A stretch of DNA of 64,000 nt, from positions 11,585,790 to 11,649,789 of the forward strand of contig CM075761.1 of the NCBI GenBank assembly GCA_037974335.1, given 5' to 3'. Under the pieces are notes generated by a model, which had not been told where the DNA came from, ran no database searches, and worked only from the letters and a program-made list of their open reading frames with translations. This stretch comes from Prionace glauca (Eukaryota > Chordata > Chondrichthyes > Carcharhiniformes > Carcharhinidae). The translations under genes and the position numbers were made by a program. Below, one piece after another: positions 53,159-63,575 of this stretch; positions within the stretch are counted from its first letter, which is position 1; each line of letters starts with the position of its first letter.

Positions 53159-53895
53159 TAGAACAATGAACAAAGAAGTAAAATTACAGCACAGGAACAG
53201 GCCCTTGGGGCATGATCTGCACAGGCCATTCCGCCCACCTGAAGTAAAACCCGCTACCCTTCTGGGGGCTGGAACCCTCGATTCCAATCCTATTCATGTA
53301 TTGTCAAGACGGCCCTGAAAATTTACTATTCCCTCTGCTTCCACTACCTCATTCGGCAGAATGATCAAAGCATCCACCACCCTCTGTGTAAAAACTTGCC
53401 TCCCAAATCTCATTTAATGTTGCCCCTCGCAGCTGAAACCTATGCCCCCCCCCCACCCCCATCCCCAGTAATTGAGTTTCCTACCTCGGGAAAAAGCTTC
53501 TGATTATCCACTCTGTCCATGCCCTGCAATATCTTGTAGACTTCTATCAGGTCGCCCGTCAACTTCTGTCGTTCTAGTGAGAACAAATCAAGTTTCTCCA
53601 AACTCTCCCCATAGCTTACGCTGTCCATTCCAGGCAACATCCTGGTAAATCTTTTCTGTACCCTTTCCAAAGCCTCCACATCCTTCTGCTGTGTGGCCCA
53701 CACATGTTTTTATAAAGCTGCAACATGACTTGACAATTTTCAAACTCAATGCCCTGGCCGATGAAGGCAAGCAAGCCTGATGCCTTCTTAACTACCTTCT
53801 CCGCCTGCTTTGCCACTTTCAGTGACCTGTGTACCTCGACACCCAGATCACTCTGCCTATCAATACTCCTAAGTGTTCTGCCGTTTACTGTACAT
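53159..53895 (-). mobile_element. Older CR1-like LINE (family G)
   Basis: Reversed 3' UTR (CACAGGAACAGGCCCTTGGG) and ORF2 C-terminus (CTVNGRTLRSIDRQSDLGVE, RVQKRFTRMLPGM, FSLERQKLTGDLIEVYKILQ). Missing bases and a C-run at 53446-53460 break it. The family D element abuts its 5' edge. Confidence 0.78.
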
Positions 53896-54420
53896 TTCCT
53901 AAGAACAAAGAACAAAGAACAACCCAGCACGGGAAACAGGCCCTTCGGCCCAACGAGCCCGCGCCGCCACATCACCCTACACCTATTCTACCCTGCATGG
54001 CTACGAATGGAACCCTACTCAGTCAGATTCAGGGAAGAAATAGTGTCGATTTGGTAAAAACCGATTAGCCTGAGAGCACATTTTTGGGGTGTGGGAGGAA
54101 ACCGGAGCGCCCGGAGGAAACCCACGCAACCACAGGGAGAATGAGCAAACTCCCACAGACACAGGCCCAAATCCATGTGCCTGCACAGCCAGCAGTGCTA
54201 GTCACTGAGCTGTTGCGGCGCCCATCTACCGGTCCAGGATCAAGCACACACACCGACACGAAGTTCTAGGCCACTCCTGGAACTTCCAAGAGCAGCCCAG
54301 GCACGACCCGCCGTGTGAATGCCCCTCGTTTGACACGAGGTGGACCTCCACCTGTGGAATAAAGTCAAAATATTAATCTTACAGCCTGCCTTTCCGGTGT
54401 CTCCCGAGGTTTAACCCTAT

Positions 54421-57303
54421 TTAATATCCCCTACCATATCCCTCCATTCTCGTTTCACTCATGTGCCTATCTAACTGCATCTTAAAAGAGTCCAATGTTC
54501 CTGCCTCCACCACCCTACTCGGTAGCGCGTTCCAGACCCCTACAACTCTCTGCGTAAAGAACCTTCCTCTCACCTCCAAATTATACCTCTCCCCCCTCAC
54601 CCTTAAATGATGACCTCTCGTGTTTGTATCCAGTCTAGGGAGCAGTCTCTCACTATTAACTCTATCCATTCCCTTCATTATCTTATATACTTCTATCATG
54701 TCCCCTCTCAATCTCCGCCTTTCCAAGGAGAATAGTCCCAGTTTCTTCAACCTCTCCTCGTAACCCAGTCCCCCCATGCCAGGCAACATCCTGGTAAACC
54801 TCCTCTGCACCCTTTCCAGAGACTCCACGTCCTTCCGGTAGTAAGGTGACCAGAACTGGACGCAGTACTCCAAATGCGGTCTAACCAACGTTCTGTACAA
54901 CTGAAGCATTAGACAGCAGCTTTTATACTCTATGCCCCTTCCTATAAAGGCCAACATCCCATAAGCCTTCCTAACGACCTTCTCCACTTGTGATGCAACC
55001 TTCATGGATTTGTGAACCTGCACTCCCAGGTCCCTCTGTATGTCAATACTCCTAATCGGCCTCCCTTTAATCTCATAGCTCCTCTCTGCATTATTCCGTC
55101 CAAAATGCATCACCTCGCATTTGTCAGGATTAAATGCCATCTGCCACCTATCTGCCCACTGCACCAACCTATCTATATCCTGTTGTATCACCTGACAATC
55201 CAGTTCCGTACCCGCCAACCCTGCCATCTTGGTGTCATCAGCAAACTTGCTAATCACACCACCTACGCCCTCTTCCAAGTCATTTATGTAGACTACAAAG
55301 AGGAGAGGTCCCAGTACTGAGCCCTGCGGCACACCACTGGTCACTGACCTCCAGCCCGACAAGGTCCCTTCCACAACTACCCTCTGTCTCCTATTTCCCA
55401 GCCAGTTCTCAATCCACCTAGCTACCTTGCCTCGTATCCCATGCGCCTTAACCTTTTCTACCAGCCTACCGTGAGGGACTTTGTCAAACGCCTTACTGAA
55501 ATCCATATAGATGACATCAACGGTTCTCCCATCGTCAACCGTTTTTGTCACCTCCTCAAAGAATTCCACCAGATTCGTAAGGCAAGACCTCCCTCTAACA
55601 AAGCCATGTTGCGTATCCCTAATCAGATCGCAACGCTCCAAATGCTCATACATCCTACCCCTAAGTATTTTTTCCATTAACTTCCCTACCACCGACGTCA
55701 AACTCACCGGTCTATAATTCCCAGGGTTATCCCTACTGCCTTTTTTGAACAACGGGACCACATTTGCTACCCTCCAGTCTTCTGGGACCTCACCTGTGTC
55801 CAAAGAAGAGACAAAGATTTGCGCCAGAGGCCCAGCAATTTCATGTTTCGCCTCCCTAAGCAGCCTGGGATAAATACCATCAGGCCCCGGAGCTTTATCC
55901 GTCTTTACGCTACCTAAAAGCCCTAGCACTTCCTCTCTCGTAATAACTATATCCTGCAAATAAACCTCCACTCCCTCCAAGAGACCACACGATTCCGAAC
56001 CCCTCTCCTTTGTGAATACCGACGCAAAGTATTCATTCAGGAGCTCCCCCATCCCCTCCGACTCAATACACAACTCACCACTCTTGTCCCTAAGAGGACC
56101 AATTTTCCCTCTAACTACTCTCTTGCCTCTGATATAGGAATAAAATGCCTTTGGATTTTCCTTAATCCTACCAGCCAAAGCCATCTCATGCCCTCTCTTT
56201 GCCCTTCTAATTCCCCTTTTTAGCTCCCTCCTACTCTCGCTGTATTCTTCCAGCGCACTCTCCGTACCCATTTGTTTTGACCTAACATACGCCTCCCTCT
56301 TCTTCCTGACCAAGTCTTCAATATCCTCCGTAATCCACGGCTGTCTAATCCTTCCTTTCCCATCCTTTCTCTTAACCGGAACATACCTCCCCTGCAACCA
56401 TTTCATTTTGTCCCTAAATGCCTCCCACTTGCCAACCGTGGACTTGCCAGCTAACAGTCCCTCCCAATCAGTTTGCTGCAGCTCCCTCCTAATCCTGCCA
56501 TAGCTCGCCTTTCCCCAATTCAGCACACTCCCACTCGGACGGCACTCGTCCCTTTCCATTTTTATCCTAAAGTAGACGGACTTGTGATCACTGTTCGCCA
56601 CATGTTCGCCTACCTCTACCTCACCCACCTGCCCAGGTTCGTTTCCCAACACTAGATCCAATATAGCCCCTCCCCTAGTCGGGCTAGTTACATACTGCTC
56701 TAGCGACCCTTCCATAACACAGTTCACAAACTCCTCTCCCTCCATACCCCCAGCTCTAGGCCCCCTCCAATTCACTCCAGGAAAATTAAAATCACCCACT
56801 ACAACCACTCTGTTCTTCCTGCACCTGTCCAAAATGCCCCTGCAAATGCCTTCCTCCACTGACTTTGGGCTGTTGGGTGGCCTATAGTACACCCCTAGCA
56901 ATGTGATCTCTCCCTTTTTACTCCTCAACTCCACCCACACTGACTCAATCCCTATCTCTTCCCTATCGTCCTCCCTCTGCACTACTGTGATGCTTTCCTT
57001 GACTAACAGTGCCACCCCTCCTCCTCTCTTCATCCCTCCTCTGTCACACCTAAAACACTTGTACCCAGGAACATTCAGCTGCCAGTCCTGCCCCTCCCGT
57101 AACCACGTCTCCGTTACAGCCACCACATCTAACTGCCTCACAAACATCAAGGCCCCAAGCTCATCCGTTTTCCCTGCCACACTCCTAGCATTGAAACAGA
57201 CACAGTTCAACCCACAAGTGTCCCTCAGAACCACCTTCTCCCTGATACTTTTCCTTTCACTCGACTCTCTCCCAGCCACCTCCCCACCCCCCCTCCATAT
57301 TAG
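54421..57303 (-). CDS. CR1-like LINE family D ORF2: endonuclease and reverse transcriptase
   Basis: An uninterrupted frame of 952 residues counted from a GTG at 57279, open upstream to 57303 and beyond. Endonuclease (APE type) landmarks, counted from that GTG, are N30 (CFNARSV), E57 (AVTETWL), D163 and N165 (VVGDFNFPG), D208 (AILDLVLGN) and D231-H232 (NSDHKS). Reverse transcriptase landmarks are [59 protein letters not shown] and the catalytic KFADDTK at about residue 680. The first in-frame ATG is codon 45, after the essential N30 motif, so an ordinary ATG start would lose part of the enzyme. The protein would nick target DNA and reverse-transcribe the LINE RNA. All visible catalytic residues are present. 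Confidence 0.92.
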   Translation of the reverse strand, partial: LIWRGGGEVAGRESSERKSIREKVVLRDTCGLNCVCFNARSVAGKTDELGALMFVRQLDVVAVTETWLREGQDWQLNVPGYKCFRCDRGGMKRGGGVALLVKESITVVQREDDREEIGIESVWVELRSKKGEITLLGVYYRPPNSPKSVEEGICRGILDRCRKNRVVVVGDFNFPGVNWRGPRAGGMEGEEFVNCVMEGSLEQYVTSPTRGGAILDLVLGNEPGQVGEVEVGEHVANSDHKSVYFRIKMERDECRPSGSVLNWGKASYGRIRRELQQTDWEGLLAGKSTVGKWEAFRDKMKWLQGRYVPVKRKDGKGRIRQPWITEDIEDLVRKKREAYVRSKQMGTESALEEYSESRRELKRGIRRAKRGHEMALAGRIKENPKAFYSYIRGKRVVRGKIGPLRDKSGELCIESEGMGELLNEYFASVFTKERGSESCGLLEGVEVYLQDIVITREEVLGLLGSVKTDKAPGPDGIYPRLLREAKHEIAGPLAQIFVSSLDTGEVPEDWRVANVVPLFKKGSRDNPGNYRPVSLTSVVGKLMEKILRGRMYEHLERCDLIRDTQHGFVRGRSCLTNLVEFFEEVTKTVDDGRTVDVIYMDFSKAFDKVPHGRLVEKVKAHGIRGKVARWIENWLGNRRQRVVVEGTLSGWRSVTSGVPQGSVLGPLLFVVYINDLEEGVGGVISKFADDTKMAGLAGTELDCQVIQQDIDRLVQWADRWQMAFNPDKCEVMHFGRNNAERSYEIKGRPIRSIDIQRDLGVQVHKSMKVASQVEKVVRKAYGMLAFIGRGIEYKSCCLMLQLYRTLVRPHLEYCVQFWSPYYRKDVESLERVQRRFTRMLPGMGGLGYEERLKKLGLFSLERRRLRGDMIEVYKIMKGMDRVNSERLLPRLDTNTRGHHLRVRGERYNLEVRGRFFTQRVVGVWNALPSRVVEAGTLDSFKMQLDRHMSETRMEGYGRGY

Positions 57304-57494
57304 TTTAAACCCTTCGTAAACACCCCAGCTAACCTCCCCGCTAAGACATTAGTTCCCCTTCCATTCAAATTCTCCTCACCCTTCCTGTACAATTGCCCTT
57401 CTCTCTTAAACACCTCCCAGTGATCCACAAAAGTAAAGCCCTCTACCCTACACCAATCCCTCAATAAAAAATTTTTTTCCAACTCAGCTGGCAA
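57300..57494 (-). CDS. CR1-like LINE family D ORF1, C-terminal end
   Basis: About 64 residues of open frame end at TAA 57302-57300. The sequence (FTFVDHWEVFKREGQLYRKG, NLNGRGTNVLAGRLAGVF) resembles the C-terminal end of the esterase-like (SGNH hydrolase) domain seen in ORF1 of CR1 elements, where a catalytic histidine usually precedes the LNxxG motif; here the residue is N. The N-terminal part is lost by 5' truncation. The last codons are GGT TTA AAC TAA, which form a possible frameshift site into ORF2. Confidence 0.7.
   Translation of the reverse strand: MPAELEKNFLLRDWCRVEGFTFVDHWEVFKREGQLYRKGEENLNGRGTNVLAGRLAGVFTKGLN
57303..57309 (-). promoter_or_regulatory. Candidate -1 ribosomal frameshift heptamer T TTA AAC
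   Basis: Read in the ORF1 frame as T TTA AAC, directly before the ORF1 stop TAA. A -1 slip gives CTA ATA TGG and runs straight into ORF2 with no stop. After a six-base spacer (TAATAT) comes a G-rich tract, 57271-57296, able in principle to form a quadruplex or stable stem. Confidence 0.6.
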
Positions 57495-57500
57495 AGTTTA

Positions 57501-58434
57501 TTTTTAAGTTTCAAAATTGATTCACTTACTCCATCACACGACACGATCTTTAGTACAATCAGCTCTATACAACCTACTTAATCATACCAATATACATTAT
57601 AGAGAAGGGAGTGAATTGCCCAAACTGCTTTCAAAAAAGCTGGTTTGAGATCCGTCATACTGCACTACACCCCATGGTCCGGTTATCTTCAAAATAAATA
57701 TTAAATGACAGTCAGTGAATTACAAGATATGCCAGTGAAGCCAATCTTAGTGGGCTAAGATGATACCCATGAAGTCACTAAAGTGATAGACACTCAGCTA
57801 CAAAAACCATCTTCGGTGTATAAACATTGACCACCACATCCATCCAACTTGAGCTGCACTCTGACATAGCAGATTTATTTGAAGGAAGCATCACTTTATA
57901 TTTACATTGATCAGCAGAAAAATTGCAAGTCATTGGTCCATTGCTAACCAACTTTAATGTAATGAAGCCCTAGAAAGAACAGCATTGTTGTGTCTAAATA
58001 ATCAACTTTTTGCAATAAGGTATCAGATATCCCCGCCCCACACACACACAGATATTAATCTTTTGCTGCAACACATTCAATTTTAATTTTGTTCTCTAAT
58101 TTTCCTAAAAGCATATGGCGTTCTCCCAATACTCAATTCGTCTGGCCTGTAGGTGACACATGCAGCTCCGTTGATCTGAGAGATGCATAAGTTTCTCCTC
58201 TTCCCCTTATATTCACCTCTTCTCCTTTCACCTACGCAACGACTACAACCTTTAGATACCCTGGCTTCCCATTGCAAGGCCAAAGAGAGATTAGAAAATA
58301 AGCTGCAAAAGAACCAATGGTTTTATAGAAAGGTCTGGAGTTTCCATTTGACTGTGTTAACCTTTCACTGCAATTCGCTCAAATATCACAAAACTTTAAG
58401 TGCAAATTAAATTTCCCCAATTATTTTATTTGTG
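57501..58434. other. Unique AT-rich spacer
   Basis: About 930 bases. No exon or repeat was recognised. A short CA run lies at 58036-58050. Confidence 0.45.
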
Positions 58435-58747
58435 TCACAAATAGGCTTTCATTAACACTGCAATGAAGTTACTGTGAAAAATCCCCTAGTCATCACACTT
58501 TGGCGCCTGTGAGGAGCAGTGAGGTACAGTGAGGAGGAATTGGTACAGTGAGGAGGAATTTAGCATGGTCAATACACCTATCCCGAACATCTTGTGGACT
58601 GAGAAGGGAAACCGGTGCACTTGGAGTAAACCCACACAGACACAGGGAGAACATGGAGGCTCCACACAGACAGTGAGCCAAGCTGGGAATTGAACCTGGG
58701 CCCCTGGTACTGTGAGGCAGCAGTACTAACCACTGTGCCACCTCTTC
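58435..58747 (-). mobile_element. tRNA-headed SINE, older copy with a different tail
   Basis: The reversed tail (GTGTCACAAATAGGCTTTCA, CACTGCAATGAAGTTACTGT) is of the L2-like type and not CR1-like. Body GTAAACCCACACAGACACAG, reversed B box GGGAATTGAACCTGGGC and reversed A box CCACTGTGCCA. It is therefore a second SINE subfamily that shares the same head. Confidence 0.8.
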
Positions 58748-58849
58748 TGTGCTAGTAGGCTGGTCCAGCCCACAGAACTGAGATGCCTCCAGTTTGAATG
58801 AATCATCCATATGAATATCTGCTAATTGTGCATTCTGCACTCTCTCGTT
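58748..58849. other. Short spacer
   Basis: Nothing recognised. Confidence 0.4.
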
Positions 58850-59402
58850 TTCCTATCTGTATTAGATCTTCCAAAATGGATTACCTCATATTTCTCCGGA
58901 TTAAACTCCATCTACCATCTCTCCGCCCAAGTCTCGAACTGATCTATATCCTGCTGCATCCTCAGATGGTCCTCATCACTATCCACAAATCCACCATCCT
59001 TTGTATCATCCACAAACATTCTAATCAAACCAATTACATTTTCCTCCAAATCATTTAGGTCCCTAAATCCCTGAGGAACCCCACAACCCTCTATTCAGAA
59101 ATTCACCCTTATACTACTACCCGCTGCCTTCTATGCCGGCATGCCCACATCTATGGCGGAGCCAGTTTTGTATCCACCTTGCCAACTCACACCTGATTCC
59201 ATGTGGCTTCACCTTTTGCACCAGTCTACCATGACAGACCTTGTCAAAGGCCTTACTGACAGTGATGTTGATCCACTGTCCTACCCTCATCTTTGGCACT
59301 TCCTAGAAAAACTCGATCATGATAGTGAGGCGCGACCTTCCTTACATAAAACCATCTTGCCTCTCGCTATTCCATCCAATTATTTCAAATGGAGTATTAT
59401 AA
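58850..59402 (-). mobile_element. Degenerate CR1-like LINE, reverse transcriptase region
   Basis: Reversed coding fragments in CR1 order: CATATTTCTCCGGATTAAAC (KCEVIHF side), ATCCTTTGTATCATCCACAA, and on the minus strand SKAFDKVCHGRLVQKVKPHG (about 59190-59260). Many frame breaks. Confidence 0.75.
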
Positions 59403-59414
59403 AATTCTAACAGG

Positions 59415-59748
59415 ACTAAGAACAAAGGAACAAAGAACAACACAGCACGGGAAACAGGCCCTTCGGCCCAACGAGCCCGCGCCGCCGTCCCATGGTCAGT
59501 GACCTATTCATGACTCTAGTCTATGCCTAATGTGTGAGGATCAGGGAGGTCCAATATAGGGACAATTTGTTACCCAATCAATCAGCCTAAAAGCACATTT
59601 TTGGGATGTGGGAGGAAACCGGAGCACCCGGAGGAAACCCACGCAACCACGGGGAGAACGCGCAAACTCCCACGGACACAGGCCCAACTCCATGCGTCCG
59701 CACAGCAACAGACTTAGCCTCTGAGCTGCCATGATGCCCTCGAGATGG
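59415..59748 (-). mobile_element. D-type LINE 3' UTR fragment
   Basis: Reversed tail AAGAACAAAGGAACAAAGAA, GGCCCTTCGGCCCAACGAGC, then the SINE-like body GGAGGAAACCCACGCAACCA. Only the 3' UTR is present. Confidence 0.85.
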
Positions 59749-60294
59749 TGGGTAGACAGGGTAGATGCAGCAAGGTTTTTCCTGGATAATTCCAGCGGTA
59801 TCATATGATTTCCTATTAATACAGAAACTCAGCTCATATTCTGGGGACCCATTTCTAAATGCCGCCACAGCAGATGACGGAATTTGAATGCAAACAACAA
59901 AATCTGGAAATAAGAATCGGTTGATGATCATGAAATCATTGTCTATTGTCAAGGAAAACTCACTTGGTTCACTAATGTCCCTTTGGGAAGAAAAGCTGCC
60001 GTCCTTACCTCATCTGACCTACCTGTGACATCAGATACACAACAAAATGTCTAATTCTCACTGACCCTCTAGAATAGCGCAGCAAGATTTTCAATAGTCA
60101 CAATCACCTTCTCCAGGGCAATTATAGATGGAAAATTAATTCTGGCCAGTCAGAGACTCCTATGCCCCAAGGATAAATAATAAACAAAAATAGGAAAAGC
60201 CATTTCGAATGCAGTGAACAAGCAAAGCACTCAGAATTATCAGAATTACTCCAACCATGGCGTGTTAGGGAAAGATTGTATTGAGATTTTTCGG
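59749..60294. other. Unique spacer with an unexplained minus-strand open frame
   Basis: A minus-strand frame from about 59906 (after TTATTTCCAG) reads DFVVCIQIPSSAVAAFRNGS and continues to the LINE 3' UTR. I do not recognise it. Confidence 0.35.
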
Positions 60295-60638
60295 GAGAAC
60301 TAGAGGGTTTTTAGGGCTAGAGCGCACAGCCTCAGGATAAAGTGCGGGGTGGGGTGGCGGGGTGCGGTTTAGAACGGAGTTGAGGAGGAACTTCTTCACT
60401 CAAAGGGTGGTGAATCTCTGGAATTCTCTGCCCGTTGAAGTGGTGGAGGCTGCCTCGCTAAATATTTTTAAGACGCGGGTTGATGGGTTTTTGATAAGAG
60501 AGGGGATTAAGGGTTATGGGGAGAGGGCGGGAATGTGGAACTGAGCCACGACAGATCAGCCATGATCTTATTGAGTGGCGGGGCAGGCTCGAGGGGCTGG
60601 ATGGCCTACTCCTGCTCCTATATCTTATGTTCTTAACT
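60295..60638 (+). mobile_element. CR1-like LINE family A, 3' end
   Basis: RFRTELRRNFFTQRVVNLWN, then SLPVEVVEAAS, IREGIKGYGERAGMWN, 3' UTR and tail CTTATGTTCTTA. Confidence 0.88.
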
Positions 60639-61342
60639 CAGCTGCATGTGAATGTGGAAAGCAGAAAGACTGTCTCTCCCAAAACAGACTATCTCAAAAC
60701 AGATCCACTTGGAAGATGTACAGCCTTTCCACTCAACAGAAACCAAGCGATGTGTTGGGGCTTTGCACTCAAATCTTCAGAGAAACACATGATTCAATCA
60801 TCTTCGAGGAAATAGGACTGCCGATCTAGTGAGGACAGAATGTGGAACAGGAGCAAATCCAAAAAAGCGGGAGGAGAATGATGGGGAACAGAAGTTGGAA
60901 GGAAAATAATTATTGAATGAAGAAGTACTGATTTTGCTGTCTGGCAGATTGTTGTTGGATTCAGTAAGTGTGTATACATGATTGCCTTTTGGACTTTCAG
61001 TGATCTGCCTACACTGAGAACACAAGTGATAAAGGTTGTTAAACTGAGTGTTATGCAACTTATCTTTCAGATGAGGTAGCAGCAAACATTTCAGGCATGC
61101 AGAGAATCAGTTGCGACCTTGTTACAGTTTGCATACGGATATGTGCGTGGGCGGTCCACATGGAAACAGGAAGCTCACCGAGGCTGTTTGTAGTGTGCTG
61201 AACTTTCCACTCAGCTCCGTTCTTCTCAGTGCAGTATCGAGTTTCTGCATTTGGGTATTTCAAAACTTCACATCATTCTGTCTCTGGATTTAGCTCCATA
61301 CAGACAAGAGTCAGGTTTGAAGCTCACGCTAAGGGCCCGATT
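60639..61342. other. Unique spacer
   Basis: About 700 bases, no repeat recognised. It could be the upstream region of the candidate leader exon at 61343. Confidence 0.4.
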
Positions 61343-61385
61343 ATGGGTTTCCTGACTCTGGGTGCCCTCTTCCACCTCCTTCCAG
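61343..61385 (+). CDS. Candidate leader (signal peptide) exon, possibly immunoglobulin-superfamily
   Basis: ATG followed by MGFLTLGALFHLLP and one extra base before a strong donor, GTGAGATTG. A short hydrophobic start ending in phase 1 is the usual form of immunoglobulin-superfamily leader exons, and the gene at 34.8-39.9 kb has exactly this arrangement. No V-type exon follows in the window; a LINE begins 45 bases later. It may be a chance match. Confidence 0.3.
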
Positions 61386-61429
61386 GTGAGATTGTTTTTT
61401 TCTTTCAAATGCATTTGAATCATCGATAG

Positions 61430-62905
61430 TCACGGGTGAAGTTCCTGAAGAGTGGAGAGTGGCAAATGCTGTGTCTTTGATTAAAAATGGTTGCAGGGAA
61501 AAGTTTGGGGACTACAGGCCAGTGAGCCTCACATCTGTGGTGCGTAAGTTGATGGAAGGTATTTTGACAGACGGGGTCCACAAGCATTTAAAGAGACAAG
61601 GTCTAATTAGAGACAGACAGCATGGCTTTGTGAGTGGAAAATAAAGTCTCACAAATTTGGATGAGCTTGTTGAAGGGACAATGAAAAGGTCGATGAGGGC
61701 AGTGCAGTTGATATTGTCTACATGGTCTTTAGAAAGGCTTTTGACAAGGTACCGCACGGTAGGTTATTGTATAAAGTTAAATTTCACAAATTTCCAGGGT
61801 AAACTAACAAATGGATGTTAAATAGTTTTCTTGCCAGAAGCCAAAGGGTGGTTGTAGAAAGTTGTTTTTCAAACTGAAGGCCTGTGACCAGCGGTGTGCC
61901 TCCGGGATCAGTGCTGTTTTCATGTTGTTTGTCAATTACATTAATGATTTGGATGAGAATATAGGAGGCATGGTTAGTAAGTTTTCAGATGACACTAAGA
62001 TTGCTGGCATAGTGGAGAGTGAAGAAAGTTATCTCCGATTGCAACAGGATCTTGATCAATTGGGCCAGTGGGCTGATGAATGGCAGATGGAGTTTAATTT
62101 AGATAAATACGAGGTGTCGCGTTTTAGTAGATTGAACGAGGGGAGGACTCATTCAGTTAATGGTATGGCGTTGGGGAGGGTTACAGATCAAGGAAATCTA
62201 GGGGTACATGTTCATAGCTCCCTGAAAGTGGAGTCACCGATGGACAGAGTGGTGAAGAAGGCATTCGGCATGCTTGGTTTCATCGGTCAGAATACAGGAA
62301 TTGGGACGTCTTGTTGAAGTTGGACAAGACATTGGGAAGGCCACAATTGGAATACTGTGTACAGTTCTGGTCACCCTATTATAGAAAGGATGCTATTAAA
62401 CCAGAAGGAGTGCAGAAAAAGATTTACTAGGATGTTACCAGGACTTGATGGTTTGAGTTTCTTAGGAGAGGGTGGATAGGCTGAAACTTTGTTTTTTCTG
62501 GAGCGTAGAAGCCTGAGGTGTGATCTTACAGAGGTTTATAAAATAATGAAGGGCACAGATCAAATTGACAGTCAACATATTTTCCCAAATGAAAGGGAGT
62601 CGAAAACGAGAGGGTTTTGTTTTAGGCTGAGAAGGGAGAGATACAAAAGTGTCCAGAGGGGTCATCTATTCACAAAGAGGTTGGTGAGTGTCTGCAACAA
62701 GCTGCCAGAGGCAGTAGTAAGAGGTGGGTACAATTTTGTCTTTTAAAAAACAATTGGACAGTTACATGTGTGAGATGGGTATGGAGGAATATTGGCCAAA
62801 TGAGCGCAACTGGGATTCGTTTAATTGCCTGAAAGAATGGGTGGCATGGACAATTTGGGCCGAAGTGCCAGTTTTCATGCTGTAAACCTCTATGACTCTA
62901 CAACT
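61430..62905 (+). mobile_element. CR1-like LINE family I, about 1.5 kb, degenerate
   Basis: The + strand runs in CR1 order: VPEEWRVANAV-like, GDYRPVSLTSVVRKLMEGIL, RDRQHGFVSGK, KAFDKVPH-like, SKFSDDTKIAG (FSDD in place of FADD), LQQDLDQLGQWADEWQMEFN, CNKLPEAVVRGG, then the 3' UTR and tail CTATGACTCTACAAC. It has multiple stops and frame changes. Confidence 0.85.
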
Positions 62906-63429
62906 TAGAGCATGGGAGACAAACCGGCTCAGATCACCGGGAAAGTTAGGTATGTGGCAGATCACATTGCTATAATCTGTCGCAATAGTGTTATGTTTAA
63001 GAAATGAATAATGAAAACGTCAAATGCAATAAACAAACGTTCATATCTCCTCACCACGATTATACACAGATCATGCAGTTGTTTTCTTATCCTGAGTTCA
63101 ATCCTCCCATCAAAAAGAACTTCAATTTCTGATGTTCTCACATTACTTTTGTGGAATTTTGCTGGTGAAAAATTCTTTGCTGCAATTTTTTTTTGCAATA
63201 CAAGAGGACTGCACTTGTAGAAGTATTTCGCTATGAAAGTAACTTTCCTTCCACCTCTCTCCTTTTCTTATATTTTCATTCTTTCTTTTCTTTTAAGTCT
63301 CTTGGGTCCTCCTCTCTGTTGCTCTCTCTCTCTCTCTACTATGCTCTTTTATCTCTCTTTTGATTTATTTCACTTTTTTCTTTTTTGTGTGTGGTCTCTT
63401 TTCTCCAATACTCTTGCTCTCTTTATATA
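62906..63429. other. Spacer with a T- and CT-rich stretch
   Basis: A pyrimidine-rich region at about 63240-63425. Nothing else was recognised. Confidence 0.45.
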
Positions 63430-63575
63430 TAAAGAACAAAGAACAACACAGCACGGAAAACAGGCCCTTCGGCCCAACGAGCCCGCGCCGCCATCTTAAC
63501 AATATATTTTTCCTCCTCCACCCTTGACCCATGTCTATGCTTATGGTACCCCCATAATATCTCTCCTCTTCTGCC
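63430..63575 (-). mobile_element. D-type LINE 3' UTR, terminal fragment
   Basis: Reversed tail AAAGAACAAAGAACAACACA and GGCCCTTCGGCCCAACGAGC, then CCGCGCCGCCATCTTAACAA. The SINE-like body is not reached. Confidence 0.75.

Larger units (their letters stand above)
53896..57500 (-). mobile_element. CR1-like LINE family D, 3.6 kb, intact ORF2
   Basis: The most complete LINE in the window: ORF1 C-terminal end, complete endonuclease-reverse transcriptase ORF2, and a ~520-base 3' UTR ending in reversed AAGAACAAAGAACAAAGAAC at 53899. The 3' UTR contains a segment strongly like the body of the tRNA SINE (reversed GGAGGAAACCCACGCAACCA). The 5' end is truncated inside ORF1 at about 57500. No target duplication was recognised. 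Confidence 0.93.

Noticed and set aside
57298-57298. ATG just after the ORF1 stop as the ORF2 start
   Set aside because: It is in another frame and reaches a stop within a few dozen bases; it does not open ORF2.
59746-59910. Possible exon DFVVCIQIPSSAVAAF after TTATTTCCAG on the minus strand
   Set aside because: Good acceptor-like sequence but no donor, no recognised protein, and the frame runs into a LINE 3' UTR.
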